Assembly (NCBI RefSeq): GCF_002332255.1
Contig: NZ_NRGW01000001.1
Location: 2,294,001 to 2,358,000 of the forward strand
Direction: 5' to 3'
Source: Halomonas sp. JB37
GTDB taxonomy: Bacteria; Pseudomonadota; Gammaproteobacteria; Pseudomonadales; Halomonadaceae
Length of the DNA: 64,000 nt
Shown: piece after piece, positions 8,079 through 17,716 of the stretch
Layout: each line of letters opens with the position of its first letter
Position numbering within the stretch: the stretch's first letter is position 1
The notes under the pieces: generated by a model
What the model was told of the DNA's origin: nothing
Databases searched by the model: none
The model's input: only the letters and a program-made list of their open reading frames with translations
Made by a program: the position numbers and the translations under genes

Positions 8079-10490
8079 ATGCAGCAGAACGCCGAACAGA
8101 CTCAGTGTCTACCCCTTTTGCCATTGCGTGATGTCGTTGTTTATCCGCAAATGGTCATACCTCTTTTTGTAGGTCGTGAAAAGTCTATCCAGGCGCTCGA
8201 AGCGGCGATGGAGGCTGATAAGCGTGTATTGCTGGTCGCTCAACGAGAAGCTTCTCAGGATGATCCAGATAACGCCGATCTTTATTCCATGGGTACCGTG
8301 GCTGACATTATGCAGTTGCTTAAGCTGCCAGATGGAACGGTTAAAGTACTTATTGAGGGTAGTTTTCGCGCGGATGTCTTGGACGTTGAAGAAAACGCGG
8401 CTGGCTATACCCAGGCATATTTGATGCCCCGGGAAAGCGAGCCGTTGACCTCTCGTGAGCAAGAAGCGCTGGTGAGGGTGCTGCTCAACCAGTTCGAACA
8501 GTACGTTAAGTTATCTAAAAAAGTCCCCAATGAAGTATTGAATTCGCTGTCAGGGATTGAGGATCCAAGCCGCTTGGTAGATACCATCTGTGCACACTTA
8601 TCGCTCAAAATTGGTGATAAGCAAGAGCTATTGGAGATGGATCGGGTGCGTGATCGTATAGAGCATTTGATGGCTCTGATCGAATCTGAAATTGATCTGC
8701 TTCAAGTGGAGAAGCGCATCCGCTCTCGAGTGAAAGAGCAGATGGAAAAGACCCAGCGCGAGTACTATCTCAACGAACAGATGAAGGCCATCCAGAAAGA
8801 GGTGGGGGACCTTGATAATGTACCTAATGAGGCTGAGAAGTACGAGAAGGCGATTAAAGAATCAGGCATGCCCAAAGACGCCTCTGACAAAGCCACTCAA
8901 GAGCTTAATAAATTAAAAATGATGGCTTCTAATTCTGCAGAAGCCACCGTTGTGCGTTCTTATCTAGACTGGTTAGTAGCGGTGCCGTGGAAAAAGCGCA
9001 CCCGCGTTAAGCATGATCTGGTAAAAGCTCAGCAGGTGTTGGATGAGGATCATTACGGTTTAGAAGAGGTCAAAGCGCGGATTCTCGAGTATCTCGCTGT
9101 ACAGAAGCGTGTGCGTAAGATGAAGGGGCCTGTACTATGCTTGGTTGGCCCGCCAGGGGTGGGTAAGACCTCGCTTGGTCAATCGATTGCCCGTGCCACC
9201 AACCGCAAATATGTGCGTTTGGCACTGGGCGGCGTACGCGATGAGTCAGAAATTCGTGGGCATCGGCGTACGTATATTGGTTCGCTGCCTGGTAAATTGA
9301 TGCAGCGTATGAGTCGTGCTGGTGTCAAAAACCCACTTTTCCTATTAGACGAAGTCGATAAGTTAGGTATGGATCATCGTGGTGATCCTGCTTCTGCGCT
9401 GCTCGAAGTGCTGGATCCTGAGCAGAACAACAGCTTTAGTGATCATTATCTAGAGCTGGACTATGATCTTTCTGAGACACTGTTTATCTGCACGGCAAAC
9501 TCGATGAATATTCCCAGTGCGCTGCTCGATCGCATGGAAATTATTCGTCTGCCGGGTTACACCGAAGATGAAAAACTGGCAATCGCAAAGCGCTATTTGT
9601 TGCCGAAGCAGTTAGAAGCTAACGGTTTGAAAGGCGATGAGCTGACGTTGGAAGACAGCGCGTTGTTAGAACTTATCCGCTATTACACCCGTGAAGCGGG
9701 TGTGCGCGAACTCGAACGACAAATTGCAAAGGTGTCGCGTAAAGTTCTGCGCGAACGGATTGAAAACGAAAATGACCCGCAGGCTAGCCAGGCGGGACAG
9801 AGCTTAACTGCTGAGCAGATTGAGCACTATGCTGGCGTGCGTCGCTATAGCTACGGCTTGGCTGAGCAAGAAGATCAAATCGGCCGAGTTACAGGCTTGG
9901 CTTGGACATCGGTGGGTGGTGAGCTGCTTAATATTGAGTCCGTTGTTACGCCCGGTAAAGGGCGAATCAACAAAACGGGCTCTCTTGGCGATGTGATGAA
10001 AGAGTCGGTAAGTGCTGCCCAGACAGTGGTTCGCGCTAGGGCCGAAGCTTATGGAATTGATCCCGATCGATTTGAGAAAGAGGATCTGCATATCCACGTG
10101 CCCGAAGGAGCCACGCCGAAGGATGGCCCCAGTGCCGGTATTGCGATGGTAACGGCGATTGTTTCCGCTTATACCCAGCGCGCAGTGCGCTGTGATGTTG
10201 CCATGACCGGTGAGGTTAATCTGCGCGGTGAAGTGTTGCCCATTGGTGGGTTGAAGGAGAAATTGCTGGCAGCTCGCCGCGGTGGTATAAAGACAGTGCT
10301 GATTCCTGAAGAAAACCGCCGTGATCTCAAGGAAGTACCAGATAATATCAAAGGTGCACTGGATATTCGTCCTGTACGTTGGATTGATGATGTCTTAGCC
10401 GTAGCGTTAGCTGATAAAGTAGAAAAAGGTGCGCAGTTAAAAAATACTGAAGCATCGTTTAACAGTGACGTCGTTGCTAGTACCCATTAA
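8079..10490 (+). CDS. lon: ATP-dependent protease La
   Basis: Homo-oligomeric AAA+ serine protease that removes misfolded and regulatory proteins from the cytoplasm. The product is 803 residues from the ATG at 8079. The order is the Lon N-terminal substrate domain (PLLPLRDVVVYPQM), a helical linker, the AAA+ module with GPPGVGKTSL and FLLDEVDKLG, and the protease domain with the Ser685-Lys728 dyad (PKDGPSAG and GGLKEKLLAA). An in-frame start 60 bases earlier exists, but GAGGAA at 8065-8070 and the family N terminus favour 8079. That upstream stretch contains the AGTACT array. The usual neighbours clpX and hupB flank it. Confidence 0.97.
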   Translation: MQQNAEQTQCLPLLPLRDVVVYPQMVIPLFVGREKSIQALEAAMEADKRVLLVAQREASQDDPDNADLYSMGTVADIMQLLKLPDGTVKVLIEGSFRADVLDVEENAAGYTQAYLMPRESEPLTSREQEALVRVLLNQFEQYVKLSKKVPNEVLNSLSGIEDPSRLVDTICAHLSLKIGDKQELLEMDRVRDRIEHLMALIESEIDLLQVEKRIRSRVKEQMEKTQREYYLNEQMKAIQKEVGDLDNVPNEAEKYEKAIKESGMPKDASDKATQELNKLKMMASNSAEATVVRSYLDWLVAVPWKKRTRVKHDLVKAQQVLDEDHYGLEEVKARILEYLAVQKRVRKMKGPVLCLVGPPGVGKTSLGQSIARATNRKYVRLALGGVRDESEIRGHRRTYIGSLPGKLMQRMSRAGVKNPLFLLDEVDKLGMDHRGDPASALLEVLDPEQNNSFSDHYLELDYDLSETLFICTANSMNIPSALLDRMEIIRLPGYTEDEKLAIAKRYLLPKQLEANGLKGDELTLEDSALLELIRYYTREAGVRELERQIAKVSRKVLRERIENENDPQASQAGQSLTAEQIEHYAGVRRYSYGLAEQEDQIGRVTGLAWTSVGGELLNIESVVTPGKGRINKTGSLGDVMKESVSAAQTVVRARAEAYGIDPDRFEKEDLHIHVPEGATPKDGPSAGIAMVTAIVSAYTQRAVRCDVAMTGEVNLRGEVLPIGGLKEKLLAARRGGIKTVLIPEENRRDLKEVPDNIKGALDIRPVRWIDDVLAVALADKVEKGAQLKNTEASFNSDVVASTH

Positions 10491-10493
10491 GCG

Positions 10494-10523
10494 GTTAAAG
10501 CTCTTTTTGATCTTTAACTTTAC
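10494..10523 (+). terminator. Possible weak terminator after lon
   Basis: GTTAAAG (10494-10500) pairs with CTTTAAC (10512-10518) around an 11-base T-rich loop and is followed by TTTAC. The stem is AT-rich and the T run short, so this is tentative. Confidence 0.3.
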
Positions 10524-10589
10524 TTAATATTTTGGCCCGCTGTCTTGTGTGGCGGGTATTTCGAGGCATGGTTGCTCGACATGGGTTGC

Positions 10590-10619
10590 TTGACATAGCT
10601 TTAGAGGCATTGCTATAAA
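10590..10619 (+). promoter_or_regulatory. Strong sigma-70 promoter for hupB
   Basis: A perfect TTGACA at 10590-10595 and TATAAA at 10614-10619 are separated by 18 bases, leaving a leader of roughly 75 bases before the hupB GTG. A strong promoter fits an abundant nucleoid protein. Confidence 0.75.
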
Positions 10620-10701
10620 ACGCAGCTATGCTTTGATAGTGATACCCATCGGTGCCATGCCGTTCAGAGCCATTTTTTTTGAAATAGTCAAGGGGTGAAG
10701 A

Positions 10702-10974
10702 GTGAATAAGTCCGAGCTGATTGAAGCCATTGCCGCATCTGCCGATATTCCTAAAGCAGCGGCAACCCGTGCATTGGATGCCATGGTAGAGTCTGTCACC
10801 GGTAGCCTGAAGAAAGGTGAAAGCGTATCGCTGGTAGGTTTTGGTACCTTCGCAATCAAAGAGCGTGCCGCTCGAACTGGTCGCAACCCTCAAACCGGTC
10901 AGCCGATCCAGATCAGTGCTGCAAAAGTACCCAGCTTCAAAGCAGGTAAAGCGCTGAAAGACGCCGTTAACTAA
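10702..10974 (+). CDS. hupB: DNA-binding protein HU-beta
   Basis: Nucleoid-associated protein of the DNABII family, 90 residues, the standard HU length. The N terminus reads [20 protein letters not shown] and the beta-arm carries the [14 protein letters not shown] tip that intercalates into bent DNA. The start is a GTG at 10702, chosen because AGGGGTGA lies just before it and the N terminus then matches HU-beta exactly. It has its own strong promoter and a 13-bp terminator stem, so it is probably monocistronic. Position after lon is conserved in gammaproteobacteria. Confidence 0.97.
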   Translation: MNKSELIEAIAASADIPKAAATRALDAMVESVTGSLKKGESVSLVGFGTFAIKERAARTGRNPQTGQPIQISAAKVPSFKAGKALKDAVN

Positions 10975-10997
10975 TTTGGCAGCGTTTGTTGTAACCA

Positions 10998-11035
10998 ATG
11001 GGCGCATCGCACTGGCGATGCGCCCATGTTATTTT
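10998..11035 (+). terminator. Strong terminator after hupB
   Basis: A perfect 13-bp stem, ATGGGCGCATCGC / GCGATGCGCCCAT, with an ACTG loop is followed by GTTATTTTC. The stem is very stable and the T run modest. Confidence 0.85.
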
Positions 11036-11098
11036 CTGGCCCCTATTTGTTAAGATTTGGCGGGTCGATGTGTTTGGCTGTGACTATCTGAGGCTAGC

Positions 11099-12919
11099 AT
11101 GCTGCAAAGTATTCGAGATGGCTCCAGGAGCTGGGGTGCCAAAATTATTATCGGTGTTATGGTCGCGGCCATGGCATTTTTCGGGATTGAGTCACTGTTC
11201 GGGCTTTTTGGTAGTGATCCGAATGAAGTGGCGAGCGTTAATGGCCAGCCAATTATGCGTCAGCAGGTTGAGCTAGAGGTGCAGCGAGCGCTCCGTTCAG
11301 GGCAGGTGCCACCAGAGCAAGAGCGCGCCTTGCGTAGCGATATGCTCGATCAGCTCATCACTCAGCAACTGCTATCTCAGTATGCTAAAGACGGTGGTTT
11401 TAGCGTTTCTGATGAGCAGTTAGATCAGATGATTGTCGGCCTGCCTGAGTTTCATGATCAGGATGGACGTTTCTCCGCTGACGTATTTCGTAATCGCTTA
11501 GCGGGTGCCGGCTATACGCCGATGTTGTTCCGCGATGAATTACGCGTTGATATCCAGCGCCAGCATTTGCAGCAGGGCCTCGCTTTTAGCGACTTTAGCC
11601 TACCTAATGAGCAGAGCCGCTTGGCAGAGCTACAGCGTCAGCAGCGTAATTTCCGCTATGTCGTATTAGATGGCTCAGATTTAGAAGCTGATATCGCCGT
11701 CAGCGAAGAGGCAATGCAGACTTATTACGACGCTAATCAAGCCCGCTTTGAACGGCCTGAGCAGGTACGCCTTGAGTACGTATTACTTGACCGTAGCGCG
11801 ATGGCGCAAGAGAGTGAGGTCGATGAAGGCGCGCTACTGGATGCATGGCGCGAGCAAAATCGTGATGCTGACCGCCGCGTTTCGCACATCATGGTTACCT
11901 TTGGTGGTGAACGCTCCCGTGACGAGGCTCAGGCCTTAGCCGAAACCGCACGCGATGCACTGGATGGCGGTGAGTCTTTTGAGGAAGCCGCGTTACGCTA
12001 CTCTGACGATACCGCCAGCGCTGAAGAGGGCGGTGATCTTGGGGTTATTAGCCGCGGTTTCTTTGGCGATGCGTTTGATGAGGCTGCCTTTGGCCTTGAG
12101 GAAGGTGGCATTTCTCAGCCTGTAGAGTTGGACGGTGCTTTCCATATTATCCAAGTAACGGATATCCAAGGCCCTTCGTTTGAAGAGCAGCGTAATGAGC
12201 TAGCGCGTGAAGTAGCCCTGCGTGATGTTGATAGTGATTTTAATCAGCAGGCTCAGAAGCTAATCGATGAAAGCTTTGCCGCGGATGACTTGCAAGGCGT
12301 TGCCGACCAGATTGGCTTAACGCTCAATGAAAGTGACTGGCTTGGCCGCGATGATCAAAGCGAGGGAGTGCTGTCTGAACCTGGCGTGATGTCGGCTGCT
12401 TTCAGTAGCGACGTACTGGAGGAAGGCTATAACAGCGAAGTGATTGAGCTCGATCCGGATCGGCGCATGGTGCTGCGGGTTGCCGAACAGCGCGATGCTA
12501 CGCTGCTATCGCTTGATGATGTGCGAGAAGAGGTTGAGATTTCTGTAGCAGCCGAACAGCAGCAGCAGGCGTTACGAGAAGAAGCACAGGCGTTAATCAC
12601 CCAGCTGAAAGGTAGCGGCCAAGCCGATATTGACTGGCTAGAGGCTGATAACGTTAGTCGCCAGGCCGATACCACGGTGCCTCAATCCATTGTGCAAGAA
12701 GCTTTCCGCATGAAGCACCCTGAAGAAGATCAGAGTGTCTATGCATCGGTTGAACTGCCGCAAGGCGTCGCCATTGTGGCGCTCGATAGCGTTAGCGATG
12801 GGGAAGTCGATGAGCAAATGCAGACGTTTGTCACCCAAATGTCTGAGCAGCTACGCGCTCAATCCGTTCTACAGGGGTTGATTGAGGATCTGCACAGCGA
12901 TGCAGACATCGAGCGTTAA
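11099..12919 (+). CDS. ppiD: Periplasmic folding chaperone PpiD
   Basis: Inner-membrane-anchored periplasmic chaperone that assists proteins emerging from the Sec translocon. At 606 residues it is close to the family norm. Seen: a short cytoplasmic N terminus MLQSIRDGSRSWGAK, one membrane helix (about 15-37), a SurA-type chaperone domain, a parvulin-like PpiC domain around residues 260-365 (RRVSHIMVTF, FGDAFDEAAFGL and AFHIIQVTD), and a long C-terminal region. The PpiD parvulin domain in E. coli is catalytically weak, so I call it a chaperone rather than an isomerase. Position after hupB is conserved. Confidence 0.95.
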   Translation: MLQSIRDGSRSWGAKIIIGVMVAAMAFFGIESLFGLFGSDPNEVASVNGQPIMRQQVELEVQRALRSGQVPPEQERALRSDMLDQLITQQLLSQYAKDGGFSVSDEQLDQMIVGLPEFHDQDGRFSADVFRNRLAGAGYTPMLFRDELRVDIQRQHLQQGLAFSDFSLPNEQSRLAELQRQQRNFRYVVLDGSDLEADIAVSEEAMQTYYDANQARFERPEQVRLEYVLLDRSAMAQESEVDEGALLDAWREQNRDADRRVSHIMVTFGGERSRDEAQALAETARDALDGGESFEEAALRYSDDTASAEEGGDLGVISRGFFGDAFDEAAFGLEEGGISQPVELDGAFHIIQVTDIQGPSFEEQRNELAREVALRDVDSDFNQQAQKLIDESFAADDLQGVADQIGLTLNESDWLGRDDQSEGVLSEPGVMSAAFSSDVLEEGYNSEVIELDPDRRMVLRVAEQRDATLLSLDDVREEVEISVAAEQQQQALREEAQALITQLKGSGQADIDWLEADNVSRQADTTVPQSIVQEAFRMKHPEEDQSVYASVELPQGVAIVALDSVSDGEVDEQMQTFVTQMSEQLRAQSVLQGLIEDLHSDADIER

Positions 12920-12940
12920 AATCGTATTGCCTGTTTGCAA

Positions 12941-12971
12941 AAAAAAGCCGATCTTCGTGATCGGCTTTTTT
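12941..12971. terminator. Bidirectional terminator between ppiD and lpxH
   Basis: AAAAAAGCCGATC pairs with GATCGGCTTTTTT around a TTCGT loop. A T tract is present on both strands, so it can end the plus-strand ppiD and the minus-strand lpxH messages that converge here. Confidence 0.95.
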
Positions 12972-12989
12972 AGTGAAGCGACTCAATAA

Positions 12990-13763
12990 TCAGGCGCTGG
13001 GCAGTTGGGCCAGTGTGAATTGGCGTAGCTGTGGCGTAGCTATGCCAGTGGTCTCAATAACGATATCCCAGCCATGCTGGGCATCCCAGTCGCCCAGCAC
13101 ATAGCGCTTGGCTGGAACGCCTTCCACCGTCACATCATGTACCAATGGGCGATGTGTGTGGCCGTGAATCATGGTGGCAACGCTGTAGCGCTCCATCAGC
13201 GACGTGACCTCTTGCTGCGTAACATCCATGATTGCCTCGGCCTTCGTTGCGTTGGCTTCCCCTGACTGCAAACGCAGACTTTTGGCTAGCTCCAAGCGCT
13301 GCTCTAAAGGCAGGGCAAGCATCTGTGTTTGCCACTCTGGATTACGCGACTGTGCTCGAAAAGCCATATAGGCCTGATCCATGGTGCACAGGCTATCGCC
13401 GTGCAGTAATACAACGGGGATGCCCTGAATTTCCACCTCGTGAACATCAGGCAGCAACGTTGCCTGGCAGGCCGCTACGAAGCGCTCACCCAGCAGGAAG
13501 TCGCGGTTACCGTGCATCAGATAGATGTGGGTGCCATCGTCACTCAGCTTACGTAAGCGCTGAATAACTTCTTGTGCAACCCGGCTGAGCGGATGGGCGG
13601 TAGCGTCAAGAAGGTCATCGCCAATCCAAGCATCAAATAAGTCACCCAGAATATATAGGGCATCGGCGCCAGAGGCGGTGTGTTCTAGGTAGTCATAAAA
13701 CCCCTGATTAAGCTCAGGGGTATCGCTACTCAGATGCAGATCTGCAACAAGCAGTGTGCGCAT
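12990..13763 (-). CDS. lpxH: UDP-2,3-diacylglucosamine diphosphatase
   Basis: Calcineurin-like phosphoesterase that cleaves UDP-2,3-diacylglucosamine to lipid X plus UMP, the fourth step of lipid A synthesis, at the inner face of the inner membrane. 257 residues. The metal-binding motifs are all present: Asp8/His10 (VADLH), Asp41 (LGDLFDAW), Asn86 (HGNRD), His121 (HGDS), and His200/His202 (HGHTH). It lies 17 bases after ppiB on the same strand, so ppiB-lpxH is a likely operon, as in E. coli. GGGAGC precedes the ATG. Confidence 0.96.
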   Translation of the reverse strand: MRTLLVADLHLSSDTPELNQGFYDYLEHTASGADALYILGDLFDAWIGDDLLDATAHPLSRVAQEVIQRLRKLSDDGTHIYLMHGNRDFLLGERFVAACQATLLPDVHEVEIQGIPVVLLHGDSLCTMDQAYMAFRAQSRNPEWQTQMLALPLEQRLELAKSLRLQSGEANATKAEAIMDVTQQEVTSLMERYSVATMIHGHTHRPLVHDVTVEGVPAKRYVLGDWDAQHGWDIVIETTGIATPQLRQFTLAQLPSA

Positions 13764-13780
13764 AAAGCTCCCGGCCTTCG

Positions 13781-14281
13781 TTATTCAGCGTCTTTGACGT
13801 AGGCACGCTCAATAATGACATCTTCAGCAGGCACATCGGCGTGCATCCCGCGGCGAGTAGTCGCTACGTTTTTAATCTCGTTCACAACATCCATACCATC
13901 AACGACTTCACCAAATACCGCATAGCCCCAGCCTTGCAGGTTTTTGCCGCTATGATTTAGGAAGCTATTGTCGCCTACATTAATGAAAAACTGCGCAGTA
14001 GCAGAATTTGGGTCCTGGGTGCGAGCCATGGCCAGCGTGCCAACAGTGTTTTTCAAGCCATTGTCAGCTTCATTGTCAATGGCGTCACGGGTAGGTTTTT
14101 GCTCAAAGTTCTTATCAAAACCGCCGCCTTGAACCATGAATCCGTCGATTACCCGGTGAAACAACGTTTCGTCATAAAATCCGTCGCGGACGTATTGTTC
14201 AAAATTCGCCGCGCTAATCGGCGCTTTTTCATGGTTAAGAGCGATGGTGATGTCACCGTGGTTCGTCTGTAATACGATCAT
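13781..14281 (-). CDS. ppiB: Cyclophilin-type peptidyl-prolyl isomerase B
   Basis: Cytoplasmic cyclophilin that interconverts cis and trans prolyl bonds. The product is 166 residues from the ATG at 14281. The motifs FHRVIDGFMVQGGG and MARTQDPNSATAQFFIN include the catalytic arginine and the substrate-groove residues of the family. An in-frame TTG six codons earlier overlaps its own ribosome site, whereas CAGGAAT precedes the ATG suitably. It is first in the ppiB-lpxH unit and is divergent from glnS. Confidence 0.96.
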   Translation of the reverse strand: MIVLQTNHGDITIALNHEKAPISAANFEQYVRDGFYDETLFHRVIDGFMVQGGGFDKNFEQKPTRDAIDNEADNGLKNTVGTLAMARTQDPNSATAQFFINVGDNSFLNHSGKNLQGWGYAVFGEVVDGMDVVNEIKNVATTRRGMHADVPAEDVIIERAYVKDAE

Positions 14282-14301
14282 TGATAAATTCCTGTTCAAT
14301 A

Positions 14302-14315
14302 AAGGCGTTCGCCTT
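14302..14315. other. Small palindrome in the ppiB-glnS divergent region
   Basis: AAGGCG-TT-CGCCTT, a perfect 6-2-6 palindrome, 20 bases upstream of the ppiB start and beside the glnS promoter. It could be an operator or a leader hairpin in the ppiB message. Confidence 0.35.
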
Positions 14316-14344
14316 GGCGCTGTGCATCGGCGTCACGTTATAAT
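14314..14344 (+). promoter_or_regulatory. Candidate glnS promoter
   Basis: A perfect TATAAT at 14339-14344 is preceded by TTGGCG at 14314-14319. The 19-base spacer is longer than ideal, so the -35 assignment is uncertain; the -10 is convincing. Confidence 0.45.
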
Positions 14345-14461
14345 AGCTGTTTTGCCCTGCACCGCGAAGGCCCATAGTAGTATCCTATGTTTTTACGGGA
14401 TGTTTTCACGGCATGCCTTCATTGCTTAGTACGCCATCCACCAGAGGTTATCAACACAATC

Positions 14462-16141
14462 ATGACCAACGAGACCACCCCAGCGCCGAACTTCATTCGC
14501 AACCAAGTACGCGACGAAATCGAGGGCGGCCAGGTCACTAAAATCGTGACACGTTTCCCACCGGAGCCAAACGGCTTTTTGCATATCGGCCATGCGAAGT
14601 CGATCTGTTTAAACTTTGGGTTGGCGGAGCAGCTGGGTGGCGAGTGTCATTTACGTTTTGACGACACCAACCCGGCGAAAGAAGAGCAAGCCTACATTGA
14701 TGCGATTAAAGAAGACGTCAGTTGGCTAGGCTTTGAGTGGGCAGGCCCCGTGCGTTTTGCTTCGGACTACTTTGATCAGCTTTACGCCTGGGCGCAGCAC
14801 TTGATGCGTGAAGGCAAGGCCTATGTCGACGATCTTTCACCCGATGAAATTCGTGAGTACCGCGGCACGCTGACGTCGCCAGGCAAGCCTAGCCCTTATC
14901 GCGAGCGCAGCGCCGAAGAGAACCTGGATTTGCTAGCGCGCATGCGTGAAGGTGAGTTTGGTGAAAGTGAAAAAGTCGTGCGTGCAAAAATTGACATGGC
15001 GTCTCCTAATATCAATCTTCGCGACCCCATCCTTTATCGTATTCGTCACGCCAGCCATCATCAAACGGGCGATAAATGGAAAATTTATCCCTCCTACGAT
15101 TTCACCCACGGCCAGTCAGATGCCATCGAAGGCATTACTCACTCAATCTGCACCTTGGAATTTGAAGATCACCGCCCCCTTTACGAGTGGTTTTTGAACA
15201 ACCTGCCGGTGCCTGCCAAACCGCGCCAAATTGAGTTTGCCCGGCTAAATCTGGATTATACGCTTACCTCCAAGCGCAAGCTGAAGCTGCTGGTCGATGA
15301 AAACATTGTCAATGGCTGGGACGATCCGCGCATGCCGACTATTTCTGGCATGCGTCGTCGTGGCTACACGGCGGCGTCTATTCGAAAGTTCTGCGAGATG
15401 ATTGGCGTTACTCGCGCTGATGGTGGCTTGGTTGATATTGCGATGCTTACCCACGCGATTCGCTCGGATCTTGAGGACAATGCACCGCGAGCCATGTGCG
15501 TATTGAAGCCGCTGAAAGTCGTGCTGACCAACGTTCCGGCAGACCACGAAGAAATGTACGAAGTGCCTGGGCACCCAGCGCGCGATGATATGCCGATGCG
15601 CAAGGTGCCGTTCACTCGGGAACTCTACATCGACCAAGAAGACTTCATGGAAGATGCGCCCAAAAAATTCTTCCGCCTGGCGCCAGGTAAAGAAGTTCGT
15701 TTGCGCAATAGCTATGTGATTCGCTGCGATGAGGTCATTAAAGACGCCGCCGGTGAGATTGCCGAGCTGCACTGTTCGGTTGATTTTGACACCCTGGGCA
15801 AAAACCCTGAAGGGCGTAAGGTTAAAGGTGTGATTCATTGGGTTAGCGCACCTCACGGCGTGCCGGTAGAAGTGCGTCTGTATGACAACCTGTTCACCAT
15901 TGAGCAGCCTGATCGTGATAAAGATGTCGATTTCCTTGAGCACTTAAATCCTGAGTCTTTGGTGGTGTGTCACGCCATTGGAGAGCCTAGCCTTGCTGAA
16001 GCTACTCCTGAGTCACGCTTTCAATTTGAACGTGTCGGCTACTTCTGTGCTGATCGTCACGACACCACGCCGGAAAAACTCGTGTTTAACCGTACCGTGG
16101 GTCTGAAAGATAGCTGGGCTAAAATCAAGCAGAAGGGTTAA
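14462..16141 (+). CDS. glnS: Glutaminyl-tRNA synthetase
   Basis: Class I synthetase charging tRNA-Gln, cytoplasmic. 559 residues from the ATG at 14462, preceded by AGAGGT. The HIGH motif is at 41-44 ([10 protein letters not shown]) and the KMSKS equivalent is LTSKRKL, both as in bacterial GlnRS; the C-terminal half carries the two anticodon-binding beta barrels. In-frame upstream starts would add 25 residues with no family resemblance. It ends 12 bases before cysS, so the two synthetases are probably co-transcribed. Confidence 0.97.
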   Translation: MTNETTPAPNFIRNQVRDEIEGGQVTKIVTRFPPEPNGFLHIGHAKSICLNFGLAEQLGGECHLRFDDTNPAKEEQAYIDAIKEDVSWLGFEWAGPVRFASDYFDQLYAWAQHLMREGKAYVDDLSPDEIREYRGTLTSPGKPSPYRERSAEENLDLLARMREGEFGESEKVVRAKIDMASPNINLRDPILYRIRHASHHQTGDKWKIYPSYDFTHGQSDAIEGITHSICTLEFEDHRPLYEWFLNNLPVPAKPRQIEFARLNLDYTLTSKRKLKLLVDENIVNGWDDPRMPTISGMRRRGYTAASIRKFCEMIGVTRADGGLVDIAMLTHAIRSDLEDNAPRAMCVLKPLKVVLTNVPADHEEMYEVPGHPARDDMPMRKVPFTRELYIDQEDFMEDAPKKFFRLAPGKEVRLRNSYVIRCDEVIKDAAGEIAELHCSVDFDTLGKNPEGRKVKGVIHWVSAPHGVPVEVRLYDNLFTIEQPDRDKDVDFLEHLNPESLVVCHAIGEPSLAEATPESRFQFERVGYFCADRHDTTPEKLVFNRTVGLKDSWAKIKQKG

Positions 16142-16153
16142 GGGCTGAGAAAC

Positions 16154-17554
16154 ATGGATAGGCATATGCATATTTACAATACGTTGACGCGACGCAAAGA
16201 ACCTTTCACCCCGCTAGTGGCGGGAAAAGTGAGCATGTATGTTTGCGGCATGACGGTGTATGACTATTGCCACCTTGGGCATGCCCGAGTGATGGTCGCC
16301 TTTGATGTCATCACGCGCTATTTGCGTGAGCGTGGTTTCGAGATCAACTACGTACGCAATATTACCGATATCGACGACAAAATCCTCAAGCGCGCTGATG
16401 AAAATGGTGAAAGCATCTCGGCACTGACTGAGCGTATGATCGCAGCCATGCACGAAGATGAGGCGCGTTTATTCGTCTTGCCGCCGAGTCACGAACCGCG
16501 CGCCACCGGGCATATTGGCGATATCGTGGCCATGATTGAAACGCTGATTGAAAAAGGTTATGCCTACGCGGCTGATAATGGAGATGTCTATTATCGGGTA
16601 CGTAAATTTGCAAATTACGGCAAGCTTAACAACCGCCAGCTTGACGATATGCGCTCAGGTGCGCGGGTTGATATTGATGTCAACAAAGAGGACCCGCTCG
16701 ATTTCGTCCTCTGGAAAGCGGCTAAACCGGGCGAGGCTCACTGGGCGTCGCCCTGGGGCAACGGTCGCCCTGGCTGGCATATTGAGTGCTCTGCGATGTC
16801 GACCTGCTGTTTGGGCGATACGTTTGATATTCATGGCGGCGGGCCGGATTTAACCTTTCCGCATCATGAAAATGAAATTGCCCAAAGCGAAGCGGCCACT
16901 GGCAAAACTTACGTTAATACTTGGATGCATGCTGGGGCAGTGCGTGTGAATCAAGAGAAGATGTCCAAGTCGCTGGGCAACTTCTTTACCATCCGCGACG
17001 TGTTGGCCGAACACGACCCCGAAGTAGTGCGTTTTCTGCTGGTGGCGAGCCATTATCGTAGCCCTATTAACTATTCAGTAGATTCACTGACGGAAGCAAG
17101 AAAATCACTGACTCGCTTATACACGGCGCTGCAGGATGTGGAAGTTAGCGTCGTAAATAGCACCGCGTCGACCTATCGTGAGCGTTTTACTCAGGTCATG
17201 GACGATGATTTCAACTCTCCAGAAGCGCTGGCCGTATTGTTTGAATTAGCGCGAGAACTCAATCGCGCCAAGCAGGAAAAGCCTGAAGAAGCGCCTCGCC
17301 TGGCCGCTGAGTTAAAGCAGCTTGGCGCTATTTTGGGGCTGCTTCAGCAAGTGCCACTAACCTTCTTGCAGGGCGCGCAGCTGGCTATGCCACTTAGCGA
17401 AAGCGAGATTGACGCTAAAATAGCGCAGCGCATAGCGGCCAAAGCGAATAAAGACTTTGCCCAGGCCGATGCAATCCGCGATGAGCTTGCAGCGCTAGGC
17501 ATTATTCTTAAAGATGCTCGGGAAGGCACGTCTTGGATCTTTGAAGCGCCTTAG
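16154..17554 (+). CDS. cysS: Cysteinyl-tRNA synthetase
   Basis: Class I, zinc-dependent synthetase charging tRNA-Cys. 466 residues from the ATG at 16154. Cys31 begins the zinc-site motif [15 protein letters not shown], with HLGH at 40-43; [10 protein letters not shown] lies near residue 270; C-terminal DALR and anticodon-binding regions follow. An alternative ATG at 16166 gives [12 protein letters not shown], which fits the family N terminus slightly better, but the ribosome site AAGGGCTGAG suits 16154. The difference is four residues. Confidence 0.96.
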   Translation: MDRHMHIYNTLTRRKEPFTPLVAGKVSMYVCGMTVYDYCHLGHARVMVAFDVITRYLRERGFEINYVRNITDIDDKILKRADENGESISALTERMIAAMHEDEARLFVLPPSHEPRATGHIGDIVAMIETLIEKGYAYAADNGDVYYRVRKFANYGKLNNRQLDDMRSGARVDIDVNKEDPLDFVLWKAAKPGEAHWASPWGNGRPGWHIECSAMSTCCLGDTFDIHGGGPDLTFPHHENEIAQSEAATGKTYVNTWMHAGAVRVNQEKMSKSLGNFFTIRDVLAEHDPEVVRFLLVASHYRSPINYSVDSLTEARKSLTRLYTALQDVEVSVVNSTASTYRERFTQVMDDDFNSPEALAVLFELARELNRAKQEKPEEAPRLAAELKQLGAILGLLQQVPLTFLQGAQLAMPLSESEIDAKIAQRIAAKANKDFAQADAIRDELAALGIILKDAREGTSWIFEAP

Positions 17555-17614
17555 CGTATATCCATTAAATGGCTTGGCTGAGATAGGCTCTGACTTAAAC
17601 GCTAAGGGTCTTTT

Positions 17615-17668
17615 TATACTCAAGACGCTGAAGGCTCTTATACTCAAGGCGCTGAAGGCTCTTATACT
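17615..17668. repeat. 24-bp tandem repeat before the osmoprotectant operon
   Basis: TATACT recurs at 17615, 17639 and 17663, exactly 24 bases apart, within a repeated unit reading roughly TATACTCAAGGCGCTGAAGG plus four bases. Two units are nearly identical (one G/A difference) and a third is partial. Each contains a -10-like TATACT. Confidence 0.7.
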
Positions 17669-17679
17669 GGATAAGAGCC
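17657..17679. other. Perfect 9-bp hairpin upstream of yehZ
   Basis: GGCTCTTAT / ATAAGAGCC with an ACTGG loop, at the end of the tandem repeat. Only TT follows, so it is not a convincing terminator for cysS; it may be an operator or an RNA leader structure for the downstream importer. Confidence 0.5.
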
Positions 17680-17716
17680 TTAGTCGACAAAAGCCCACTG
17701 CAAAAGGAATTCCAAG

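Noticed and set aside
10495..11007. 170-codon minus-strand frame across hupB
   Set aside because: It covers the hupB promoter, gene and terminator in antisense; no family resemblance.
15245..15943. 232-codon minus-strand frame inside glnS
   Set aside because: Composition (His, Asn, Arg rich) is that of an antisense shadow; glnS is complete and well conserved over the same bases.
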